This document shows, one piece after another, positions 25,451 to 32,927 of a stretch of DNA of 64,000 nt. A program made the position numbers and the translations under genes. The number at the start of each line of letters is the position of its first letter. Positions within the stretch are counted from its first letter, which is position 1. Source of the DNA: RGIG995 sp045542115. Its GTDB lineage: Bacteria > Bacillota > Clostridia > Oscillospirales > UBA644. The notes beneath the pieces were generated by a model. It was not told where the DNA came from and did no database searches. It saw nothing but the letters and a program-made list of their open reading frames with translations. The stretch covers positions 1 through 64,000 of the forward strand of contig JAZQKK010000022.1 of the NCBI GenBank assembly GCA_045542115.1, given 5' to 3'.

Positions 25451-25469
25451 AATTATGTGTTTGTGTCAA
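25441..25469 (-). promoter_or_regulatory. sigma-A promoter of the AraC-family gene
   Basis: On the minus strand TTGACA (25469-25464), 17-bp spacer, TATACT (25446-25441). Two bases of the -10 box are shared with the plus-strand promoter, so both cannot be occupied by RNA polymerase at once. Confidence 0.82.
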
Positions 25470-25523
25470 TAGTTTTTGCCGATTTTTCTCGAATTTTTTA
25501 CAAAACACGGAGGAATCGTTTTT

Positions 25524-26369
25524 ATGAAACTCGGATGTATGGTCCATATGGACGGGAAATTGATGAACGGCAGCATCGCCGAACAGTTTGCTTTATTGAA
25601 GAAATTCGGCATTGGAACCTGTCAGATGACCTGTTGGAAAACCGAACTGTTCACCGATGAAAAGGTGGAGGAAATCAAGCGGGCGCAGGAAGAATACGGA
25701 ATTGAAATTTCCGCTCTTTGGTGCGGTTGGGCCGGTCCTTGCACCTGGAATTTTTACGAAGGACAGAACACGTTGGGATTGGTTCCTGCGGCGTACCGCT
25801 ACGACCGGATGAAGGAATTGGTCAAGGGGGCTCAGTTCGCCAACAAAATTGGCGTGACCGACGTTATCACCCATTGCGGTTATCTGCCGGAAAATCCCTG
25901 CTCCGCGGAGTATTCGGAACTTATCGCCTGCTTGAAATGGTTGGTTAAGCAATATGCCGCTTACGGCTGCAACTTCTTGTTTGAGACCGGGCAGGAGACT
26001 CCGGTAACGTTGCTTCGCACCATTCAGGATATCGGGATGGACAACGTGGGGATCAATCTTGACCCTGCCAACCTGATTCTCTATGGGAAGGCCAATCCTG
26101 TGGATGCGTTGGATGTATTCGGACAATACGTTCGCAACGTTCACGGGAAAGACGGTCTGTATCCCACGGACGGACGAAATCTCGGGAAAGAAGTTGCTCT
26201 GGGACAGGGGAAAGTCAACTATCCCGCCTTTATCAAGCGCTTGGCGGAAATCGGCTATACCGGTCCCATTACCATTGAACGGGAAATTACCGGGGAACAA
26301 CAGCAGAAAGACATTCAGGATGCTTGCCGGTTGTTGTTGACGTTGTTCGAGGAGAATAACGCCCTGTAA
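25524..26369 (+). CDS. sugar phosphate isomerase/epimerase-like TIM-barrel protein
   Basis: The 281-residue protein belongs to the AP-endonuclease-2-like TIM-barrel family, whose members isomerise or epimerise sugars and inositols with a bound divalent metal. Candidate metal ligands are seen in DVITHCGYLP, FLFETGQE, NVGINLDPANLI, RNVHGKDGLYP and PITIEREI. Start ATG 25524 follows CGGAGGAATC; an in-frame ATG at 25476 lies too close to the promoter. It is a single gene divergent from an AraC regulator. The substrate cannot be read from the sequence. Confidence 0.88.
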   Translation: MKLGCMVHMDGKLMNGSIAEQFALLKKFGIGTCQMTCWKTELFTDEKVEEIKRAQEEYGIEISALWCGWAGPCTWNFYEGQNTLGLVPAAYRYDRMKELVKGAQFANKIGVTDVITHCGYLPENPCSAEYSELIACLKWLVKQYAAYGCNFLFETGQETPVTLLRTIQDIGMDNVGINLDPANLILYGKANPVDALDVFGQYVRNVHGKDGLYPTDGRNLGKEVALGQGKVNYPAFIKRLAEIGYTGPITIEREITGEQQQKDIQDACRLLLTLFEENNAL

Positions 26370-26503
26370 TCTTACTGTAAACGATGGAAACGTTGCACCA
26401 TTTGGACGAAATCCTTTTCATATCGGCGAATTCCGGGTATGCCGGGGAAAATTGCCATTGATGGATGGATTTGTCCTGGAAAAAATAGAACATAGTAACG
26501 GAG

Positions 26504-26534
26504 ATTCCTTCCGAAGCGTTGTCTCGGAAGGAAT
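26504..26534 (+). terminator. hairpin between the isomerase gene and the LCP gene
   Basis: Perfect 11-bp stem ATTCCTTCCGA (26504-26514) / TCGGAAGGAAT (26524-26534). There is no T run after it, so it may be a weak terminator or a leader structure of the LCP gene. Confidence 0.45.
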
Positions 26535-26569
26535 TGTTCCGTAGGAATGATTGGATTGAGGGAGAGCGA

Positions 26570-28213
26570 ATGAACAAATTCCAAAAACTGATTCGGAAGA
26601 TCACCGGGAAGAAGTCTTCCTCCCGGGCCGGAACATCGGGGAAGCGGCTACGCCACGGAAAGAAAAAGGCGTTGTCCAAAAAAGCAAAGATTTGGATTGC
26701 CGTGGGGGGGAGCGTCGGGGTTCTGCTGATTGCCGGCGTTGTGTTTGGTATTTTGTGGTTTAAGAGTACCTTTGATTACGAACACGACCCCATTACCGAA
26801 GACCCCGGACAGTTGGGGGTAGACGAAAATATCGAATATCCCGATGAAATTACGAATATCGCACTGTTCGGTCTTGACTCCCGGGCCAAAAAGCCGGAAG
26901 GGGCGGAATATCAAAGAGGTCTGTCCGACTCGATTATGATTATTTCCGTGAACGAAACCAGCGGTTCCATCAAGTTGGTCTCGGTGATGCGGGACACTTT
27001 GGTGAAAGTGGAAGGGCACGGGTATCAGAAGATCAACGCGGCGTACAGTTTGGGTGGCCCGGAATTGGCGATTAAGACCCTCAATCAGACCTTCCGTATG
27101 AACATTCAGGAATATGCCACCGTAGACTTTGAAGGAATGGCGGAGATCGTGGACGCCGTCGGGGGCGTGGAAGTAGAACTGACCCGTGCGGAGATTTACC
27201 AGACGAATTTGTGTATGGAAGAAATTGCCCGCGTTCGCGGATTGAAGCGTTCCTACGTGACCCAGGCCGGCAAGCAGACTTTGAACGGGATCCAGGCTGT
27301 TTCCTTTGCCCGAATCCGCGCGGTCCCCACGATTAACGGGACCCGGGACGATTACGGTCGAACGGAGCGGCAGCGTTTGGTTATGACCCGTCTGTTTGAG
27401 AAGGCTCTGCAACTCCCGATGTCCAAGTATCCTTCGCTGATTAAGGCAATGTTGCCGTATATCCAGACATCGATGGGGTACGATGACATTTTTGACCTTG
27501 CCAAGGTTTTGAAGGCAGACGGAATTACGATGCAGCAAAACCGCTTGCCCGTAGAAGGAAGCGTTATTACCAGTGGGTTGAGCGTTCCCTATATCGGCTC
27601 TTGTGTGTATTACGATTTGGAATATTCCGCGGATATCCTTCACGCATTTTTCTTTGATAACGTTACCTTTGAAGAATACGTGGAGAAGAACGGCATCCGG
27701 AAGAACAACTGGTACGGAGCCGCCGGTTTCTCGGATACCTTTATCCCTCCTGCCGGTTCGGAAACCACGACCGACAGTGCCGGGAAGCCCACTTCTTCCA
27801 ACCAGACGGCATCTTCCAATAAAAATACGTCATCGGGCAATACGACGACTTCTTCCGGTCAGGCCTCGTCTTCCACGTCTACCTCTACGGGGAATACCGA
27901 CGTTACCACTGACAGCGGCACGACGACCGACAGTAAACCTACGGCATCGACTTCCTTGCCGATTCTCCCCTCTACCGATACTTCTTCCGGGACACCCACC
28001 GATTCGGCGACCAATTCTGTCACCGATTCTGCTGCCGGTTCTTCCGGAAGTTCCACCACCGATGAGACGTCGGACGCTGCGTCTTCCACGTCGGCCGGTG
28101 GCGTACATTCGACTTCAACTTCGAACTCGGTGACCGATTCCGGTTCCGATTCAGTGACCGATTCGGGAGATTCTCCTACCGATGAGACGTCGGACGGTTC
28201 GGAAACCAATTAA
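26570..28213 (+). CDS. LytR-CpsA-Psr (LCP) family cell-wall glycopolymer transferase
   Basis: LCP proteins attach teichoic-acid-like or capsular polymers from lipid carriers to peptidoglycan. The 547-residue product has a very basic cytoplasmic head (1-40), one membrane span (about 41-63, IWIAVGGSVGVLLIAGVVFGIL) and an extracellular LCP domain with NIALFGLDSRA, RGLSDSIMI, SVMRDTLVKVEGHG, KINAAYSLGG, GVEVELTRAE and DDYGRTERQRLVM including the conserved Arg and Asp residues. Residues about 400-547 are a low-complexity tail of Ser, Thr, Asp and Gly with repeated TDS and SSG units, likely an extended wall-spanning stalk. ATG 26570 follows GGGAGAG. A strong terminator follows, so it is transcribed alone. 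Confidence 0.93.
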   Translation: MNKFQKLIRKITGKKSSSRAGTSGKRLRHGKKKALSKKAKIWIAVGGSVGVLLIAGVVFGILWFKSTFDYEHDPITEDPGQLGVDENIEYPDEITNIALFGLDSRAKKPEGAEYQRGLSDSIMIISVNETSGSIKLVSVMRDTLVKVEGHGYQKINAAYSLGGPELAIKTLNQTFRMNIQEYATVDFEGMAEIVDAVGGVEVELTRAEIYQTNLCMEEIARVRGLKRSYVTQAGKQTLNGIQAVSFARIRAVPTINGTRDDYGRTERQRLVMTRLFEKALQLPMSKYPSLIKAMLPYIQTSMGYDDIFDLAKVLKADGITMQQNRLPVEGSVITSGLSVPYIGSCVYYDLEYSADILHAFFFDNVTFEEYVEKNGIRKNNWYGAAGFSDTFIPPAGSETTTDSAGKPTSSNQTASSNKNTSSGNTTTSSGQASSSTSTSTGNTDVTTDSGTTTDSKPTASTSLPILPSTDTSSGTPTDSATNSVTDSAAGSSGSSTTDETSDAASSTSAGGVHSTSTSNSVTDSGSDSVTDSGDSPTDETSDGSETN

Positions 28214-28232
28214 CTTAAAAATCCAAAAAAAT

Positions 28233-28278
28233 AGTAGCAAACCGGTAAAAATCCCTTCGGTTTGCTACTTTTTTTACA
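28233..28278 (+). terminator. terminator of the LCP gene
   Basis: Stem GTAGCAAACCG/CGGTTTGCTAC followed by a run of eight T residues, shortly after the LCP stop. Confidence 0.93.
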
Positions 28279-28286
28279 ATTACCTC

Positions 28287-28315
28287 TTGCTTTTCTCCGC
28301 GTAGTATGCTATAAT
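28287..28315 (+). promoter_or_regulatory. sigma-A promoter of hom-lysC-asd
   Basis: TTGCTT (28287-28292), 17-bp spacer, TATAAT (28310-28315), 73 bp before the hom start. Confidence 0.85.
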
Positions 28316-28387
28316 GATTTATTATACAGAGATATGAAATTCCCCAATGGGGAAGTGGTTTGCAAAAAAGGAAGGAAACGAAAGACT

Positions 28388-29485
28388 ATGGACATTGCGA
28401 TTATCGGATTCGGAGTGGTGGGAACCGGAGCGTTCGACACCATTCGGGACGGAAAGACCGGACTTCGGGTGAAAAAAGTTTTGGACCTGGCGGTCCGCCC
28501 CGGGTACGAAGACGTAATGACGACGAATTACGATGAAATTCTCAGCGATACGTCCATTGCCCTGGTGGCCGAGGCGATTGGCGGGCTTCATCCTGCCCGG
28601 GAGTTGGTTCTTTCTGCCCTCAAAGCCGGGAAACACGTGGTCACCGCCAATAAACTTTTGATGGCCACCTGCTATCGGGAATTGATGGAGACCGCGGCCG
28701 AAAAGGGAGTTGCCCTTCGTTTTACTCCTTCCGCCGGCGGAGGAATCCCCTGGCTTTCGTCTCTTCGTCGGACTGCCCGTGGGGGAACGATTCGCCGGAT
28801 TGAAGGTATTTTAAACGGAACGACCAATTTTATTTTGGATAAAATGGCCCACGAAAATGCGGATTTTGCCGAGGTTCTTGCCGAGGCGCAGGCGTTGGGG
28901 TATGCGGAAAAGGACCCCACTTCGGATATCGACGGTCTGGACGTGCGATACAAAGTGGCCCTGTCCTGTAACGTTGCCTCCGGCCTTACCGCATCTCCCG
29001 ATGAGATTCCCGCAATGGGAATCCGTCATATCCGGAAATGTGATTTTGAATGGATGCAAAATCAGGCGAAGACCTGTAAATTGTTGGGCAATTATCGGCT
29101 CAACGCCGACGGAACGGTTGCCCTTTTCGTTCAGCCGGCTATTCTTCCCACCGATTCAATGTTTGCCTCGGTGCGGAAAAATTTCAATCTGGTTTCTCTG
29201 AATGGAGACCGGGTGGGCGATTTGTCTTTTTACGGCCAAGGGGCGGGAAAAGACCCTACCGGCTTTGCCTTGGTGCAGGATATGTTGGATTTGAGTGAAA
29301 AGGCCGATGCCGTTTGCTACGAATACACCCCTGCGGAGGTGGATAACAGTCAGGTTTGCTTCCGGTATTATGTCCGGACTCCCGACGGTGCGGTCTCTCT
29401 TACCGATTCCCTTTCGGTGAAGGAAATGACGCAGCGCCTTGCAACCCTTCCGGAAGGGACCTTCGTTGCCGCTTTGTATGAATAA
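28388..29485 (+). CDS. hom: homoserine dehydrogenase, short form
   Basis: Reduces aspartate semialdehyde to homoserine for threonine and methionine synthesis. The 365-residue product has the nucleotide-binding IIGFGVVGTGAFD, the catalytic region AGGGIPWLSSLRRT and GILNGTTNFILDKM, and AEKDPTSDIDGLDVRYK. Typical enzymes with a C-terminal ACT domain are about 430 residues; here only about 45 residues follow the catalytic core (SQVCFRYYVRTPDG...), so a full regulatory ACT domain is absent and threonine inhibition may be weak. ATG 28388 follows a GGAAGG site; upstream in-frame sequence overlaps the promoter. It is the first gene of an aspartate-family operon with lysC 38 bp downstream. Confidence 0.94.
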   Translation: MDIAIIGFGVVGTGAFDTIRDGKTGLRVKKVLDLAVRPGYEDVMTTNYDEILSDTSIALVAEAIGGLHPARELVLSALKAGKHVVTANKLLMATCYRELMETAAEKGVALRFTPSAGGGIPWLSSLRRTARGGTIRRIEGILNGTTNFILDKMAHENADFAEVLAEAQALGYAEKDPTSDIDGLDVRYKVALSCNVASGLTASPDEIPAMGIRHIRKCDFEWMQNQAKTCKLLGNYRLNADGTVALFVQPAILPTDSMFASVRKNFNLVSLNGDRVGDLSFYGQGAGKDPTGFALVQDMLDLSEKADAVCYEYTPAEVDNSQVCFRYYVRTPDGAVSLTDSLSVKEMTQRLATLPEGTFVAALYE

Positions 29486-29523
29486 ATTTCTTCCGCATTT
29501 TGCGGGAATAGAGGAATAAAGTT

Positions 29524-30843
29524 ATGTTGAAAGTCGTAAAATTCGGTGGGTCGTCTCTTTCTTCCGCCGAACAATTTGCCCGCGTAAAGGCCATCGTGGA
29601 TGCGGACCCCGCCCGGAAGGTGGTTGTGGTCTCCGCTCCCGGGAAACGGTTTTCCGGCGATACGAAGGTGACAGATCTTCTCTACATCTGCCACGCCCAC
29701 GTGAAGTATCACGCTCCCTTCGGAGACGTGTTTGAAGATATCGCGGGGCGTTATCGGGAAATTGCCGCGGGATGCGAATTAAGTTTTGATTTGGAACGGG
29801 AATTGGAATCGGTCAAGACCTTTATTCACAACGCCCCCACCCCCGATGCCATTGCCTCCCGAGGGGAATATCTGAACGCTAAACTGATGGCGGAATATCT
29901 GGGATATACCTTTATTGATTCCAAAGATTGGTTGTGCTTTAATTACGACGGACGGGTGGATTTCGATAGATCCTACGCCACGTTGCGGGAATTGTTTGCC
30001 CGGGCCAAAAAAGTGGTGCTTCCCGGCTTTTACGGAGCGATGCCCGACGGGGAAATCAAAACCTTTACCCGAGGGGGAAGCGACGTTACCGGAGCTATTG
30101 CCGCCGCGGCGTTGGACGCAGATGCTTACGAAAACTGGACCGACGTTTCGGGGATTCTGATGGCAGACCCCCGGATCGTGGAAAATCCCCGTCCTATTGA
30201 ACAGGTAACCTTCGGCGAATTGCGGGAGCTTTCCTATATGGGCGCCGACGTTTTGCACGAAGAGACGGTGTTCCCGGTACGGCAGAAAAACATCCCTCTG
30301 TACATTAAAAATACCAACGACCCTTCTGCCCGGGGTACGCTGATTCTGGAAGAATTTGACCGGGAAAGCGAGGAAGATAAAAAACGCTTCGTTACTGGCA
30401 TTACCGGCCGGAAGAATTATTCCATCATCACCCTGTCCAAGGCCCGGATGAACAGTGAACCCGGTTTTATCCGCCACGCCTTGAAGATCGTGGAAAAATA
30501 CGGTATTACCGTGGAGTATATCACGTCCAGTATCGATTCGTTCTCTATCGTGGTTTCCACCAAGCAGATTGAATTTTCCCTCCACGATTTGACCGCGGAC
30601 ATCAACGAGGTTCTCAATCCCGACCGTATCAAGGTGGATCACGGAATCAGTTTGGTTGCCGTCGTCGGCCGTCGTATGGCGTGGAATGTAGGAGTTTCCG
30701 GTCGCTTGTTTGCTACGCTGGGCGAACATCAGATCAACATCCGTATGATTGAACAGGGGTCGGATGAAATCAATATTATTATCGGTGTGGATGATAAGGA
30801 TTTCAAAAAGACCATTCAGGTTCTGTACGAAAGTTTTACGTAA
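29524..30843 (+). CDS. lysC: aspartate kinase
   Basis: Phosphorylates aspartate, the first step to lysine, threonine, methionine and diaminopimelate. The 439-residue monofunctional enzyme opens with VVKFGGSSLSSAEQF, has the substrate segment FTRGGSDVTGAIAAAAL and NWTDVSGILMADPRIVENP, and ends in tandem ACT domains (YSIITLSKARMNSEPGF, VVGRRMAWNVGVSGRLFATLG, NIRMIEQGSDEINIIIGV). It is closer in size to the YclM/ThrA-like class than to LysC with internal start; the symbol is used generically. It is followed by asd after 29 bp in the same operon. Confidence 0.94.
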   Translation: MLKVVKFGGSSLSSAEQFARVKAIVDADPARKVVVVSAPGKRFSGDTKVTDLLYICHAHVKYHAPFGDVFEDIAGRYREIAAGCELSFDLERELESVKTFIHNAPTPDAIASRGEYLNAKLMAEYLGYTFIDSKDWLCFNYDGRVDFDRSYATLRELFARAKKVVLPGFYGAMPDGEIKTFTRGGSDVTGAIAAAALDADAYENWTDVSGILMADPRIVENPRPIEQVTFGELRELSYMGADVLHEETVFPVRQKNIPLYIKNTNDPSARGTLILEEFDRESEEDKKRFVTGITGRKNYSIITLSKARMNSEPGFIRHALKIVEKYGITVEYITSSIDSFSIVVSTKQIEFSLHDLTADINEVLNPDRIKVDHGISLVAVVGRRMAWNVGVSGRLFATLGEHQINIRMIEQGSDEINIIIGVDDKDFKKTIQVLYESFT

Positions 30844-30872
30844 GTTTGATTACTTTTTTGGAGGAATAGATT

Positions 30873-31874
30873 ATGAAACTGTATAACGTTGCCGTTTTGG
30901 GCGCTACCGGAGCGGTAGGCCGTGAGATGCTGAAAGTGTTGGAAGAACGGAATTTCCCCCTTGGCGAATTACGTCTTCTGGCGTCTGCCCGGAGCGTAGG
31001 GAAGCAAATTGAGTTTAAAGGCAAGAACATTGCCGTGCAAGAAGCTTGTACCACCGCTTTTGAAGGAATGGATATCGTTCTGGGTGCTTCCACCAACGCC
31101 GTAGCCAAAGAGCTGGCTCCTCACATCGTCAAGGCAGGGGCTGTTTTCGTTGACAATTCCAGCGCGTTCCGGATGGATCCCGACGTCCCCCTCATCGTTC
31201 CCGAAATCAACGGGGAAGATGCAAAGACCAACAAAGGAATTATCGCAAACCCCAACTGCTCTACCATTATTACTTTGGTTGCGGTGAACGGAATCAATAA
31301 ACTGTCCCCCATTCAATCGATGGTGGCGTCTACTTATCAGGCGGTCAGCGGTGCCGGGGCTGCCGGTCCCGTGGAATTGGAAGAACAGACCAAGGCGTTG
31401 GCCGAAGGGAAACCCGTGGTCTGCAATACCTTCCCTTACCAGATTGCCGCAAACCTGATTCCTCAAATCGGCGGCTTTAACGACGATGGCTATACCACCG
31501 AAGAAATGAAAATGCAAAACGAAGGCAGAAAGATTCTTCACCTGCCCGAATTGACCGTTTCTTGTACCTGTGTCCGGGTCCCCGTGGTTCGTTCCCACTC
31601 CATTATGGCGACGGTGAAAACGGCGGATAAACTGACCGTAGAACAGGTTAAGCAAGCCATTGCCAACACCCCCGGCTGTGTTTTGGTGGATAATCCCGCC
31701 GAAAAGAAATACCCGATGCCTTTGGACACTTCCGACCAGGATCTGGTCTTCGTTGGCCGCATCCGGAAGGATTTGACCGACGACAACAGCATCGTTCTGT
31801 GGTGCTGCGGCGACCAGGTCCGCAAAGGGGCTGCTACCAATGCCATCCAGATTGCGGAATTGCTGACAAAATAA
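30873..31874 (+). CDS. asd: aspartate-semialdehyde dehydrogenase
   Basis: Reduces aspartyl phosphate to aspartate semialdehyde with NADPH. The 333-residue product has the NADP-binding VLGATGAVGREML, DNSSAFRMDPDVPLIVPE, the active-site cysteine segment NPNCSTI, and the substrate region RVPVVRSHS. The ribosome-binding site is GGAGGAATAG. Together hom, lysC and asd supply the branch point that ddh on the opposite strand drains to meso-diaminopimelate. A strong terminator follows. Confidence 0.97.
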   Translation: MKLYNVAVLGATGAVGREMLKVLEERNFPLGELRLLASARSVGKQIEFKGKNIAVQEACTTAFEGMDIVLGASTNAVAKELAPHIVKAGAVFVDNSSAFRMDPDVPLIVPEINGEDAKTNKGIIANPNCSTIITLVAVNGINKLSPIQSMVASTYQAVSGAGAAGPVELEEQTKALAEGKPVVCNTFPYQIAANLIPQIGGFNDDGYTTEEMKMQNEGRKILHLPELTVSCTCVRVPVVRSHSIMATVKTADKLTVEQVKQAIANTPGCVLVDNPAEKKYPMPLDTSDQDLVFVGRIRKDLTDDNSIVLWCCGDQVRKGAATNAIQIAELLTK

Positions 31875-31883
31875 GAATGATAC

Positions 31884-31920
31884 AAAAAAACGGACTGTGG
31901 ATTTCACAGTCCGTTTTTTT
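31884..31920. terminator. bidirectional terminator between asd and ddh
   Basis: Stem AACGGACTGTG/CACAGTCCGTT flanked by an A run and a T run; it sits between two convergent operons. Confidence 0.94.
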
Positions 31921-31931
31921 GTTATTTCATC

Positions 31932-32909
31932 TTACAAGAATTTCGCCCGCAATTCTTCGGGGGAGAGAGGAGAAAGGTCTGCCGGTGTAATGTCAAAGAC
32001 GGTCTTGCAGCCGGTGACGTGGCGTTTACGCATCTTGTACAGAGCCCGGGCGTAAGCCACGATGACCGAGGCGGTGAATTCCGGGTTGGAATCCAAGGTC
32101 AGTTTGTATTCGATAACCTGCTTGTGTTGATTGTCTTTTCCGGTGGTTCCGGTGCAGATAACGCTTCCCCCGTGGGGCAATCCGGCGTGGTCTCGGTCCA
32201 ATTCTTCTTGGGAGATAAAGTGTACGGTGGTATCGTAATCGGCAAAATAGTTTGGCATCGTTTTGATGGCCGTTTCAATGGCTTCTTTGTTCGCCCCTTC
32301 TTCTGCCACCACGTAACATTCCCGCAGATGTTTTTGACGGGTGGTCAGTTGCGGATTTTTTCCTTCCCGTACTTGTTCCATCGCATCTTCCACGGGAACG
32401 GTGTACTGCCGGGCATCCACCACTCCGTCAATGCGGCGGATGGCGTCGGAATGGCCCTGGCTGACCCCTTTGCCCCAGAAGGTGTAATCGGTGGCGTTGG
32501 GAAGGATGGCGTTTGCGTAGAGACGATTTAACGAAAACATTCCCGGGTCCCAACCGGCAGAAATCAAAGCGATATGGCCAGAGAAGACGGCCGCTTGGTT
32601 TACAGCGTCGAAATGTTCGGGAATCTTGGCGTGGGTATCAAAACTGTCGATGACGTTATAATGTTTCACCAATTCCGGGGTCATCGCAGGAAGGTCCGTG
32701 GCACTCCCTCCGCACAGAATCAGAACGTCAATTTTCTTACCCTTGGGCTGTTTCAGTTCTTCCGCGGAAAATACCGGCGCTCCCAAGGTTTCCACCGTAG
32801 CCGGGTCTCTTCGGGTGTATACCCCGACCAGATCCATATCCGGCGCACTTTGAAGGGCCGATTCCACTCCTTTCCCTAAATTTCCGTAACCGTAGATAGC
32901 AACTCTCAT
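31932..32909 (-). CDS. ddh: meso-diaminopimelate dehydrogenase
   Basis: Catalyses one-step reductive amination of tetrahydrodipicolinate to meso-diaminopimelate with NADPH, bypassing the acylated branch. The 325-residue product matches the family in length and motifs: VAIYGYGNLGKGVE, VYTRRDP, LCGGSATDLP, NVIDSFDTHAKIPEH, SAGWDPGMFSLNR, FWGKGVSQGHSDAIRR and YARALYKM near the end. The start follows AGGAAGG. It is the last gene of a minus-strand unit with topB 18 bases upstream. Its presence next to the convergent aspartate operon fits meso-DAP-type peptidoglycan and dipicolinate supply. Confidence 0.97.
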   Translation of the reverse strand: MRVAIYGYGNLGKGVESALQSAPDMDLVGVYTRRDPATVETLGAPVFSAEELKQPKGKKIDVLILCGGSATDLPAMTPELVKHYNVIDSFDTHAKIPEHFDAVNQAAVFSGHIALISAGWDPGMFSLNRLYANAILPNATDYTFWGKGVSQGHSDAIRRIDGVVDARQYTVPVEDAMEQVREGKNPQLTTRQKHLRECYVVAEEGANKEAIETAIKTMPNYFADYDTTVHFISQEELDRDHAGLPHGGSVICTGTTGKDNQHKQVIEYKLTLDSNPEFTASVIVAYARALYKMRKRHVTGCKTVFDITPADLSPLSPEELRAKFL

Positions 32910-32927
32910 AAAAAAACCGCCTTCCTG

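Noticed and set aside
27760..28200. Tandem DNA repeat or CRISPR-like array in the LCP gene
   Set aside because: The repetition is irregular Ser/Thr/Asp codon use within one open frame; there are no constant-length repeats and spacers.
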